Assembly (NCBI GenBank): GCA_965205045.1
Contig: OZ242031.1
Span: 2,480,001 to 2,544,000 of the forward strand
From: UBA6522 sp965205045
GTDB taxonomy: Bacteria > Pseudomonadota > Gammaproteobacteria > Steroidobacterales > Rariloculaceae
Direction: 5' to 3'
Length of the DNA stretch: 64,000 nt
Both the position numbers and the translations under genes were made by a program. Positions within the stretch are counted from its first letter, which is position 1. Each line of letters starts with the position of its first letter. Below, piece by piece: positions 18,642 through 27,691 of the stretch. The notes under the pieces are model-generated. The model was not told the DNA's origin. It ran no database searches and saw only the letters and a list, made by a program, of their open reading frames with translations.

Positions 18642-19139
18642 ATGTCCTGGGTGGATTTGGTGATCATTACAGGTTGTTTTGCCTCTGCCGCGTTCGGCGC
18701 CATGCGGGGGTTTGCCAGGGAAACGCTGTCCCTGGTCACTTGGATCGCCGCCATCTGGATGGCGTGGAATTTCTCCTGGGTGGTCACCTGGTTCCTGGGT
18801 GACTGGGCGGCCGCACCGGAACTCAAGGTCTGGGCGGGGCGGGCGATCGTCTTCGTGATCATACTGGTGGCCGGGGGGATTGCCGGGCAGATGGTCGGAT
18901 CGCTGATCAGGCACTCGGGCCTGAGCGGTACGGACCGCGTCCTCGGGTCGCTGTTCGGATTGGGGCGCGGCGCCCTTGTTCTGGGGCTGGCGGTGCTGGT
19001 TCTTGAGATGGCCGGGCTCGACCAGGATCCATGGTGGCGGGAGGCCCGGCTCAGTCCCTACGGCGACCGCATCGCCGACGGCATCCGGCATTACGCCGCG
19101 GTGGGCGGCCTTTACCTGCAGGAACAGGAACTGATCTAG
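18642..19139 (+). CDS. cvpA: CvpA family membrane protein
   Basis: A 165-residue inner-membrane protein with about four hydrophobic segments and the family N-terminus (WVDLVIITGCFASAAFGAMR). CvpA was named for colicin V production; its wider role is in the cell envelope. It lies directly upstream of purF, its near-universal neighbour, with five bases between the genes. Confidence 0.93.
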   Translation: MSWVDLVIITGCFASAAFGAMRGFARETLSLVTWIAAIWMAWNFSWVVTWFLGDWAAAPELKVWAGRAIVFVIILVAGGIAGQMVGSLIRHSGLSGTDRVLGSLFGLGRGALVLGLAVLVLEMAGLDQDPWWREARLSPYGDRIADGIRHYAAVGGLYLQEQELI

Positions 19140-19144
19140 CCGAT

Positions 19145-20686
19145 ATGTGCGGAATCGTCGGAATCGTCAGTCACGGGCCGGTCAACCAGGCGATCTACGA
19201 CTCTCTGACCATCCTCCAGCATCGGGGGCAGGATGCCGCGGGCATCATGACCGAGGAAAACGGTCAGTTGCGCCTGCGCAAGAACAACGGCCTGGTCCGC
19301 GATGTCTTCCAGCAGCACCACATGATGCGGTTGACCGGCAACATCGGAATCGGGCATGTCCGCTATCCCACGGCGGGATCGGCGAGCATGGCGGAGGCAC
19401 AGCCGTTTTACGTCAACTCTCCGTTCGGTATCGCCCTGGCGCATAACGGCAATCTGGTCAATGCCGACGAGCTGAAGCGGCTCGTCATCAGCCATGACCG
19501 GCGCCATTTGAATACCAGTTCGGATACCGAAGTCCTGCTGAACGTATTCGCCCATGAACTGGGCCGGCAGGCCTCGGACGAATTGACGCCGGAGGCGATT
19601 CTGGGCGCCGTGGAAGCTGTTCACCAGCGTTGTTCGGGCGCATACGCGGTGGTGGCGATGATCATCAACCACGGTATCGTGGCATTCCGCGACCCCAACG
19701 GCATTCGTCCGCTGGTGCTGGGCACGCGCCGCACATTCACCGGCATGGAGCGGATGGTGGCGTCCGAGAGCGTCGCCCTGGATGCGCTGGGGTTCGACGT
19801 CGACCGCGACATCCTTCCGGGCGAAGCCGTCTTTATCGACAAGACCGGCCGCGTCCATAGTCGTGAATACACCGGCGACAAACCCTATACGCCCTGCATT
19901 TTCGAGTTCGTGTACTTTGCCCGGCCCGATTCGATCATCGACAGGCTGTCGGTCTACAAGGCACGTCTGCGGATGGGCGAGAAGCTGGCAGCCAAGATCC
20001 TCAGGCTGCGTCCGGAACACGGTATCGACGTGGTCATCCCGGTTCCCGATACGTCACGCACCGCGGCGGTCCAGGTGGCCCACGAGCTGGGGGTCAAGTA
20101 CCGCGAAGGCTTCATCAAGAACCGCTACATCGGCCGGACCTTCATCATGCCCGGTGCGGCGGAGCGGCGGGCATCCGTGCGCCGCAAGCTCAACGCCATC
20201 GACCTGGAGTTCAGGGGCAAGAACGTACTGTTGGTGGATGACTCCATCGTGCGCGGCACGACATCCCAGCAGATCATCGAACTGGCCCGGGAAGCCGGCG
20301 CGAAGAATGTGTACTTTGCGTCCGCCGCGCCGCCGGTGCGCCATCCCAACGTCTACGGCATCGACATGCCGGCATCGAATGAACTGGTAGCGTTTGGCCG
20401 TACGATCGATGAGGTCCAGGAAATCATCGGTGCCGACTGGCTGGTCTATCAGGACCTGAAGGACCTGGAACTGGCCGTCGAACACGAGGACGCCAACAAC
20501 GATGCCTTCGATACCTCGTGTTTTTCGGGCGAATACGTCACCGGCGATGTCAGCCGGGACTACCTGGAGCACCTGCAGGTCGTGCGGTCCGACAGGGCCA
20601 GGGCCAAGCGCGATGCCCGGGTGTTGCGGGACGAGGGTGGGTACGGCGCCGACGGCGATGCCATGCAGGTGGCCAGCGGGCTGTAG
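19145..20686 (+). CDS. purF: Amidophosphoribosyltransferase
   Basis: PurF catalyses the first committed step of purine synthesis. The protein begins MCGIVGIV, so Cys2 becomes the N-terminal glutaminase nucleophile after Met removal. The PRPP-binding loop is LLVDDSIVRGTTS. 513 residues is normal. The open frame upstream to 19031 is shadow of cvpA. This is the last conserved housekeeping gene before the accessory island. Confidence 0.97.
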   Translation: MCGIVGIVSHGPVNQAIYDSLTILQHRGQDAAGIMTEENGQLRLRKNNGLVRDVFQQHHMMRLTGNIGIGHVRYPTAGSASMAEAQPFYVNSPFGIALAHNGNLVNADELKRLVISHDRRHLNTSSDTEVLLNVFAHELGRQASDELTPEAILGAVEAVHQRCSGAYAVVAMIINHGIVAFRDPNGIRPLVLGTRRTFTGMERMVASESVALDALGFDVDRDILPGEAVFIDKTGRVHSREYTGDKPYTPCIFEFVYFARPDSIIDRLSVYKARLRMGEKLAAKILRLRPEHGIDVVIPVPDTSRTAAVQVAHELGVKYREGFIKNRYIGRTFIMPGAAERRASVRRKLNAIDLEFRGKNVLLVDDSIVRGTTSQQIIELAREAGAKNVYFASAAPPVRHPNVYGIDMPASNELVAFGRTIDEVQEIIGADWLVYQDLKDLELAVEHEDANNDAFDTSCFSGEYVTGDVSRDYLEHLQVVRSDRARAKRDARVLRDEGGYGADGDAMQVASGL

Positions 20687-20846
20687 GCTGTCTGTTGTCC
20701 GACCTCCGTGACGAGGGCGTGCGCGTACAGTCCTTGTGCGCTAAACATACTCTGATTTTCTGCCGACCGCACCGACTACGCTTGAGTTACGCCCGAGTAC
20801 TATAACGTACTGATATTCTGTTGTATTTTTCATATTCCCTGTCATC

Positions 20847-21494
20847 CTCCGCCACGGCGGCATCCTCGTCCACGACCGCTGGGCCAGCCACTTCGGCTAC
20901 GGGAACCGCCAACATGCCCTGTGCGGCGCCCATCCGCTGCGCGACCCCGCCTTCGTCGAACAAGCCCGCGGCCACGCCTGGGCGAAACGCCTGCGCAAAC
21001 TCCTGCTCGACACCCATCGCAAGGTCCGCGGCCGCCACGACAAGGCGCTCGGCGAAACCGCCTACAAGGCGGTTCGCAAGCGCTACCGAACCCTCCTCAC
21101 GCAGGCCGGAAGGGAACTCCCCGCGCCCCCCGTCCGACTCGATGGGCAGCGCGGCCGCGTCGCCAAATCCGACGCCGAAAACCTCCACGAAGCCCTCCTC
21201 GAATACGAAACCGAAGTGCTCCGCTTCGCCCGCGACCCCGACGTGCCGTTCACCAACAACCGCGCCGAGCGCGACATCCGCATGGCCAAGGCCGAACAGA
21301 AAGTCTCCGGCTGCTTCCGCAACCCCAAATACGCCGCCGCCCACTGCCGCATCTCCAGCTACCCGCAGTCCATGGCGCACCAAGGCTACAACCCCCTCAC
21401 CGCGATCGATATCGCACTCAACGGCAACGCCGCTACAATCATCGGCAACACAACGCAGAACAACCCGGCCGGTCAGACTCCGGGGGGCGAGTAG
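20847..21494 (+). pseudogene. IS66-family transposase, C-terminal relic
   Basis: An open frame of about 215 codons carries the C-terminal half of an IS66 transposase. It shows LVHDRWASHF, HALCGAHPLRD, the conserved FTNNRAERDIRMAK catalytic-end region and the SYPQSMAHQGYNPL tail. The N-terminal half and the companion genes tnpA/tnpB are absent and no start codon of the right type is present, so this is a relic. Its stop is directly adjacent to the end of the truncated hsdS on the other strand, marking an insertion or deletion junction. Confidence 0.8.
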
Positions 21495-22307
21495 TTACCA
21501 GCTTTTTTCAAATCCCTCCGGATGCCCCGAAATCACAGGGTCCCGGGAGATAGCGGGAATGGCTGCTTCCCACCCGACCGGCTTGCCTTTGTCGTCGAAG
21601 GCATCGGGGAACAGGTCCCAGAGTTCGGCGGCGAGGTATGACTCGCGCCCTTCGGCCTTGGCCCGCGTGGGTCCGAAATCCACGAACCAGTCCTTGAAGA
21701 CCGCCCGCGCCATCGCTTTCAGCGCCTCGTTCATCTGCCGGTTCAGTTCGATCTTGTCGTCGAGCGCTCCAAGCACCGAACTGATTCCAAGTTGGTCCAC
21801 TTTGGGCGGCAGCAGAAACGGAACACCCGACAGGATTGACGTATTCAAATTCGGCATCGTCGCACCTATCGCGTGCTGAACAATGTAGGCCCGCACTTCC
21901 GGGTGAGCAAGATAGTAAGCGGCGTATCCTGGCACGACCGGGCCATCGCCAAAGCGGACGCGGAGGCAGCCCGTACCGCACAACCAACCATCTTGATCCG
22001 GGCGCACGAGGGCACGGCGCTCTACGTCACCGCGCCTGCTGTAAACGATGTCCCCCGAATGCAGCAGATAGCGCGACAGCCTCGACGCATCCTCCTCGGT
22101 TATTCGAGCGATGCCGTCCTGGATGATTCGGTTGTTCCCGATGTTTCGGGGCATAACGGACGGTATGCCTTCGGAGACATAGTCGGATGCGTGGAGCTGA
22201 CTACCGAACGGGCCAGTCTGAATGCCTCCGCCGCCTCGTGCGGCCACATCGCCCAATGTCGTGAGTTCCCAACAATCGGGAAACGGATGGATGACGCTCT
22301 CAGCCAA
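21495..22307 (-). pseudogene. hsdS: Type I restriction specificity subunit HsdS, half-length
   Basis: A 270-residue HsdS-like protein, against the usual 400 or more. One target-recognition domain (GGGGIQTGPFGSQLHASDY onward) and the first conserved helical region (LDDKIELNRQMNEALKAMAR) are present. The frame ends just where the second recognition domain should begin (GKPVGWEAAIP), against the IS66 relic. The start is a TTG at 22307, overlapping the hsdM stop by eight bases. Half-HsdS proteins can sometimes dimerise, so residual function is possible but unlikely given the hsdM damage. No hsdR is visible. Confidence 0.82.
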
Positions 22308-23577
22308 CGAACCGAATCCCGTCTAGACTCGTCTGGATTGCGGTGCTTTGTGCCTCGGCTTCGGCAAACTGCTCGGTCAGGGTCTTCTTCAGTTCGGCGA
22401 ACCGCTCTTCGAAAGGCATGTCGTCAGCTTCCGCCGCTGCCGCGCCGACATGGCGGCCGGGCGTAAGGATGTGACTATGTTTCCTGATCTCTTGCAGCGC
22501 CATGGCTTTGCAGAAACCCGGCACATCCTCGTAAACGACCGCGTCCGGCTCCCTGCGCCAAGCATGGTAGGCACTGGCTATCCGGGAAATGTCTTCGTCG
22601 CCGAATTCCCTGCGCGTTCGGTCCACCATATGCCCGAGCTTGCGTGCGTCGATGAATAGCACCTCCCCGCGCCGGTCGCGGCAGCCGCCGCCGGGGTTCT
22701 TGTCGCGGGCAAGGAACCAGAGGCAGGCCGGAATCTGCGTCGAATAGAAGAGTTGGCCCGGCAATGCGATCATGCAATCCACCATGTCGCCCTCGACCAT
22801 GGCGCGGCGGATGTCCCCCTCGCCTGACTGCGCCGAGGACATCGAGCCGTTTGCCAGCACGACGCCCGCCGTTCCTTTCGGAGCGAGATGATGGTGGATG
22901 TGCTGGAGCCAAGCATAGTTGGCATTACCCACCGGAGGTACTCCGTACTTCCACCGCGCGTCTTCCCGCAATCTGTCGCCACCCCAATCAGAGATGTTGA
23001 ACGGCGGATTGGCGAGTATGAAATCGGCCTTCAGGTCCGGTAGCTCGTCATTGTGGAAGCTGCCCTCGTTATTCCAGCGAATGTCGGCGTCGATGCCACG
23101 CACCGCAAGGTTCATCTTGGCGAGCCGCCAGGTCGTGTAGTTGCTCTCCTGCCCGTAGATCGCAATGTCGCCGATGCGCCCGCCGTGTTCCTCGACGAAC
23201 TTTTCGGACTGCACGAACATGCCGCCGGAGCCGCAGCAGGGGTCATAAACGCGGCCCTTGTACGGCTCCAGCATCTCGACAAGCAACCGGACGACGGAGC
23301 GGGGCGTGTAGAATTCGCCGCCGCGCTTGCCTTCGGCTCCGGCAAAGCCGCCGAGGAAGTACTCGTAGACCCGCCCGAGAATGTCGCGGGAGCGGTCGGC
23401 CTCCTCGGCCATGCCGATCCCGCTCACAAGGTCGATCAGTTCGCCGAGCATGACCTTGTTGAGCGCCGGGCGGGCATAGTCCTTGGGCAGGACGCCCTTG
23501 AGCGAGGCGTTTCGGGCCTCGATCGCCAGCATGGCGTCGTCAGTCCGCAACTGGCTCCATCGGGCTTGCGACGGCAA
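22300..23577 (-). pseudogene. hsdM: Type I DNA methyltransferase HsdM, 5'-truncated
   Basis: An N6-adenine methyltransferase core of about 425 codons. Motif I is DPCCGSGGMF and the catalytic motif is NPPFNISDW. The family N-terminal helical domain (about 80-100 residues) is missing. The frame begins near QARWSQL, lacks a short segment before DDAMLAIE, and an in-frame stop lies just upstream of the TTG at 23577. The gene was therefore cut at its 5' end. It precedes the half-length hsdS; together they are a disabled restriction-modification locus. Confidence 0.83.
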
Positions 23578-23751
23578 AGCTTAGCGCGTCATTGACACGC
23601 TGCGCCACACGCAAGGCGGTCGCGCAAGCTGTGAATGCTGCTGTTTTGGCGAGATTTGAACCTCGCGATCGCGGTCCACGGTAGTCCACAATTGGGGCCC
23701 GGTAGCGCGGCCATTGCCTGGTTGCGCCTTCACCCACGCCCGGAAGTCCCC

Positions 23752-23838
23752 ATGAAGCTACTGACAATAACGCAGCGCGAGGACCTGCTCGCGAATGGTC
23801 GCGGCCGAAATCGTCCGCCGGTCGATATTGACGCCCGG
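23752..23838 (+). pseudogene. Decayed second copy of a DUF2958 gene (5' end only)
   Basis: ATG at 23752 begins MKLLTITQREDLLANGR, a near match to the start of the intact DUF2958 protein at 24790 (MKLLTDDQREQLLANGR). Similarity fades after about 28 codons and the frame continues as unrelated sequence. The DUF3800 gene lies between the two copies, so this looks like a partial duplication. Confidence 0.65.
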
Positions 23839-23954
23839 TCGGAGTTGACTCGGCTGCAAAGACTGACTAGAGTCCCGCTTGAGGCGCTAGATTCGTCATG
23901 CCCTCTTTCCGAGGCCCGCACGCGAGTGTGGGCTTTCGTGTTTCTGGGGGGCGG

Positions 23955-24698
23955 ATGACCTATATCGCCTATCTCGACGAGTTCGGCCATATCGGTCCGT
24001 ACATCGAACGAAGCGATCCGAAGCACAACAGCAGCCCGGTATTTGGCCTAGCCGGATTTGTGATGCCGGTCGACGAAGTGCGTGGCTTCGGTACATGGTT
24101 CTTCCAGCGCAAATGCCAACTCCTGGGTTTTGAGATACAACGCTCGGGGAAACACCCTGCCGTGTGGGAAAAGAAAGGGTCCAGCCTTTACACGGTCGAA
24201 AACGTCCAGCGCTATCCCGAACTTCGGAAACTGACGAACCGGCTGATGAACAGGATCGCCTCGGTGGGCGGGCGCGTGTTTTACGTTGGAATCAGAAAGA
24301 CCGCCGATCCGAAGGTACACGATGCCGGTGCCTTGTATTCGAGCGTGCTCGCGGAAGCGATCGAGCGGATCGATGCCTTCTGCCGAGACGACCAGCGGTC
24401 GCCGGCGCGTTTCTTTCTTGCGTTGGACGAACACGCTTTGCGGGCGGAACTGCTTACGGTTGCCGCGCGCGGCATGTACGGTGCCGATGAGCCGCGACGC
24501 CAATTAATCGAGCCGCCTTTCCAACTGGAGAGTCATCGCTATCAGACGGTCCAGGCCGCCGACTGGATCGCCGGGCTCGTGGGCCGTCTGGGCGCAGTTT
24601 GGAAGGAGCCGGAGGTCTGGCCGGAAAACATTGTCTTTCGCCGGTACTTCGAGCATAGATTGACACGTATCCAAGTGAGAAGCGGGATTCGGGATTAA
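23955..24698 (+). CDS. DUF3800 domain protein (RNase H-like fold)
   Basis: A 247-residue protein with the DUF3800 start TYIAYLDEFGHIG and acidic residues in the spacing of a metal-dependent RNase H-like nuclease (LDEHAL mid-protein, QAADWIAGLVG near the C-terminus). DUF3800 proteins are common on mobile elements and near defence genes; their biochemical role is not settled. ATG at 23955 was chosen because the domain begins two residues later. It sits between two DUF2958 copies. Confidence 0.78.
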   Translation: MTYIAYLDEFGHIGPYIERSDPKHNSSPVFGLAGFVMPVDEVRGFGTWFFQRKCQLLGFEIQRSGKHPAVWEKKGSSLYTVENVQRYPELRKLTNRLMNRIASVGGRVFYVGIRKTADPKVHDAGALYSSVLAEAIERIDAFCRDDQRSPARFFLALDEHALRAELLTVAARGMYGADEPRRQLIEPPFQLESHRYQTVQAADWIAGLVGRLGAVWKEPEVWPENIVFRRYFEHRLTRIQVRSGIRD

Positions 24699-24734
24699 TG
24701 CTCGGGGAGTCGAATCGTCGAGTCTGAGCCCGTC

Positions 24735-24762
24735 GCACCCTCAACCGTTCACGCAGCCGTCC
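24735..24762 (+). repeat. Short dispersed direct repeat, copy 1
   Basis: A 28-base stretch containing TCAACCGTTCACGCAGCCGT recurs with few changes at 29905-29932 (TCAACCATTCACGCAGCCGT) in the same orientation. Copy 2 is at the end of an ImmA/IrrE relic; copy 1 is upstream of DUF2958. It may be a recombination scar. Confidence 0.6.
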
Positions 24763-24789
24763 CCACCTCCGCACATTTCCTGGACCCTC

Positions 24790-25161
24790 ATGAAACTCCT
24801 GACCGACGACCAACGCGAGCAGCTACTCGCGAATGGCAGGGACCCCGACCGGGATCACCGGCCGGTCGTCAAATTCTTCGACCCCAGCGGGGCCGGGACG
24901 TGGTTGTTCACGGACCTGGACCCCGAGGACGGCGACACGCTCTTCGGCCTGGCCGATCTGGGCTTCGGTACTCCCGAACTGGGGTACACAAGCCTCGCGG
25001 AGATCGCTGCGGTCAGGAGCCGCTTCGGCCTCGGCATTGAGCGGGACCTCTATTTTGAGCCGAAGCATTCGCTGTCAATCTACGCTGAGGCCGCCCGGGA
25101 AGTCGGACGGATCGTGGAATTCGGCCCGGAGCTTGAGGCGGTGGTGAATGGTCGTAAGTAG
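24790..25161 (+). CDS. DUF2958 domain protein
   Basis: A 123-residue protein matching the DUF2958 pattern: MKLLTDDQREQLLANG start, a central acidic TWLFTDLDPEDGDTLFGLAD segment, and a conserved GYTSLAEI/RDLYFEPKHSL end. Such proteins are frequent passengers of plasmids and integrative elements; the function is unknown. The gene is apparently intact. A decayed partial copy lies one kilobase upstream. Confidence 0.75.
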   Translation: MKLLTDDQREQLLANGRDPDRDHRPVVKFFDPSGAGTWLFTDLDPEDGDTLFGLADLGFGTPELGYTSLAEIAAVRSRFGLGIERDLYFEPKHSLSIYAEAAREVGRIVEFGPELEAVVNGRK

Positions 25162-25427
25162 GTATGTGCTGATGTGACCAAGGGATGCGGACAAAATCTT
25201 GATATTCGGAATCCAAATAGGGCAGACATGGATTACTGCTACGCCCCGAAGCGATTCTTGCGGAGCTGAACGTTGCCGAAGGGGTTGAAGCGCCAGTTCA
25301 TGGCAGACATTGAAGCCCTCGCTCCGGATCGTACACTGATCGCTTTCTTGTTTTTTTGAGGCTACTTGGCGCGGGAACGGTAGGATCAGACAGCGTAGTC
25401 ACATTCGTATTCCTTACGGAATGTCGC

Positions 25428-27167
25428 TCACTCGTCTCGAACGCGGTATTCAACCAACGCCGACCGGCCGATGATTTCGACGATCCTGACGAGGTAGTCG
25501 GCTCCGTCCGAATCCGTCAGGCGCAGTTCTTCGCCCGGCAGGAAATGCACCGGTTGCGGTTTGCCCTGCTCGATGGCGATGTTGGATGCGTACAGGTAGG
25601 TGCGGTCCAGCGAGTCGCGTATCGGGTTCAACCGCCCTCTGAGGCCGGGCAGGTGGCCCTTGTCCTCCGGAAAGATCGCGCTTCCGCCGCGCGGCTGGGC
25701 GCTTAGTTCCAGCGACAACGCCTCGGAAGAGGGCAACCATTCCCGCTGGAGAGCGGCCGCGCGGCCCGGTGCGGCGGCAAACACGGTCATCGGAAGTTCC
25801 GCCGTATAGAGGTCGAAGACGGCCTCGCCATTCTCGTCCGTGACCGCTTTCTTCCATGTTTTGTTCGGAAACAGGACCAGCACTTCCGCCTCCGGCAACG
25901 GCTGCTCGTCGTTCCGGATGGCCACGACCGCGCGCACGGATGTCGCTTCCTGGGGGGCGGCGGGGAGAATCACCAGGACATCCGAGTTTTCGATCAGCCG
26001 GAATTCCGGGGACTTGCCGGAAAGTTCCCGGGTCTCGCGCTGGATCGTCGGCACGCCGTCTCCCCGCCGTTCCATGAAATAGCGCCGCTCGCCGGAGCCT
26101 CGGATTTCGCCGACCGGCATGCGGCCCATCAGAGAGGCGATAGCCTGGTTTCGAGTCGCCTGCAGCATCGCCATGCTCTCCAGCGTCAAGTTGTTGGGCA
26201 GCGTGCCGGGGGACTGGATTTCCAACCTGTTCGAGAACATCGACAGGCGGATCCGGCTGCCCCGCACCGAGTAATCGCGATGCACCGCCGCGTTCACGAC
26301 GGCCTCGAAGATCGCCTTGTCGCCGTATTGCGGCATGTCGATCCGCGCCGGCGTTTTGCGGGCGGCGACCCGCATGTTGCGCACCGCGAACGTCACCGCG
26401 TCCGAAATCTGCCGCATCAATGGGCCGCGAATTTCCTGGGCATCGACCTGGCCGGTGGTCCGGTCCGCGCCGCGGTAGCGGGTTGCCGCGATGGTGGCGT
26501 TCGGGAGCCATTGCTCCGGGTTGGATGTGCACAGCAGGACCCCGGCGACGGTCGCGCGCATGACCCCCGCGCCGTCGGGCGCGAGCAGCTTGAGTTTCTC
26601 CAGCGCCACTTCCGGCTCGACCGCACCCGCGGCGCTGAGCAAGGGCCTCCAGAGGGATGAATCGAGGGTGTTGAACCCCGTTTCGGGCAGCGGCTGCTCG
26701 TCAAACCAGAGGTAGCGCGCCTGCGCCCGCCGCTGGGCCAGCCGCAGTCGCTCGTCGCCGCTCATCCGGCGCTTGGACGCGCCGACCCGGATGTAGCTGA
26801 CGCCCCGGCGCTCGTGCAACGAATCGCCCTTCGGAATCTCGACCAGCAAGAACGCCCGACCGTCCAAATCCCGGCGATGCACGCCGATGCGCAAGGCGGG
26901 TTCGATGGTGTCCGTGGCGACATGGACCAGCAATTGGCCCAGTTCGTCCATCTGCTCGCGGGTCATGCCCTGCAACTGGCCGTCGTCGCCGGCTCCGCAC
27001 AACAGGATGCCGCCGTTCGCGTTCGCGAACGCCGTAAATTCGTCGGCCAGGTTGCTCCGGTCGGGGTCTGTCGGACGGTTGCCGGCGAATTCGATCTGCT
27101 TGAATTCCCACGAGCTGTCTTCACCCAAACGCAGTTGGCGCTGTATGTCTTCGTCCAGGATCGTCAT
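25428..27167 (-). CDS. AlbA_2/HATPase regulator-like protein with extra C-terminal beta domains
   Basis: A 579-residue protein. Residues about 15-135 form an AlbA_2 (Schlafen-like, formerly AAA_4) DNA-binding domain (SSWEFKQIEF, EFTAFANANGGILLCG). A HATPase_c_4-type region follows with FEAVVNAAVHRDYSVRG near residue 290. After about residue 400 the protein departs from the common layout: a carboxypeptidase-regulatory-like beta sandwich (PLPEAEVLVLFPNKTW, TDENGEAVFDLY) and a final domain of unknown type replace the usual winged helix. The start is ATG at 27167. Proteins of this class are often called transcriptional regulators; some act in defence. Confidence 0.72.
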   Translation of the reverse strand: MTILDEDIQRQLRLGEDSSWEFKQIEFAGNRPTDPDRSNLADEFTAFANANGGILLCGAGDDGQLQGMTREQMDELGQLLVHVATDTIEPALRIGVHRRDLDGRAFLLVEIPKGDSLHERRGVSYIRVGASKRRMSGDERLRLAQRRAQARYLWFDEQPLPETGFNTLDSSLWRPLLSAAGAVEPEVALEKLKLLAPDGAGVMRATVAGVLLCTSNPEQWLPNATIAATRYRGADRTTGQVDAQEIRGPLMRQISDAVTFAVRNMRVAARKTPARIDMPQYGDKAIFEAVVNAAVHRDYSVRGSRIRLSMFSNRLEIQSPGTLPNNLTLESMAMLQATRNQAIASLMGRMPVGEIRGSGERRYFMERRGDGVPTIQRETRELSGKSPEFRLIENSDVLVILPAAPQEATSVRAVVAIRNDEQPLPEAEVLVLFPNKTWKKAVTDENGEAVFDLYTAELPMTVFAAAPGRAAALQREWLPSSEALSLELSAQPRGGSAIFPEDKGHLPGLRGRLNPIRDSLDRTYLYASNIAIEQGKPQPVHFLPGEELRLTDSDGADYLVRIVEIIGRSALVEYRVRDE

Positions 27168-27273
27168 TTGTTGGCCTGCAATCCCATTGCCTTGGGATTA
27201 TCCACGATTGGCGCATCCGGGTGGGTGCCCCCGGCCTGTTATTTTCGCAGTTGAGCGATCGGGTGCAGCCGCT

Positions 27274-27580
27274 GACGGCGCTCCGCTTGCCATGCCAACA
27301 GCAGGCGGCGAATTGCTCACGCGGCCAATCGGCAACACGTGGTCGTACGATCCCTCGGTCCTTATGCGGCTCTCGTAGGCCGGCAAGTCGGTTACTTCCG
27401 AAACCGGCCACGACTGGCAAGCGGCCTGACAATTCCAGCTTTCTCCGGATTCCGGCAAGACGAGCACACTCGCCACATCGCCTTCGACAAGCGAGGCGGC
27501 TGGAGTCAAATAACTCATCGACTCGGGTGGGGTGAGCCGCGCATGGACGTTACCGACCAGGACGAATACGTTGTCATCGC
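27274..27580 (-). pseudogene. Duplicated C-terminal fragment of the ChaN-like gene
   Basis: This segment is almost identical to 31813-32117, the C-terminal third of the intact gene at 31816-32700. The reading frame includes LVGNVHARLTPPESM and LPAYESRIRTEG. It has no start region, and the normal stop codon is lost because the similarity ends there. The copies are in direct orientation, about 4.5 kb apart. Confidence 0.82.
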
Positions 27581-27691
27581 GCGGCCAACAGGATCGATGA
27601 ATTGTGCCGGGCCTGCTGGTCGCTTATGCTGAAACTTGGCGGATGACTTTGATGACAGGAATCCTCCCGGCGGCGCTATCAAGGCAGAAGG

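Noticed and set aside
25162..25427. Possible transposase start (TTGCCGAAGGGG... frame) and T-run near 25350
   Set aside because: Fewer than 30 codons, no motif, and the T-run has no hairpin before it, so neither a gene nor a terminator is supported.
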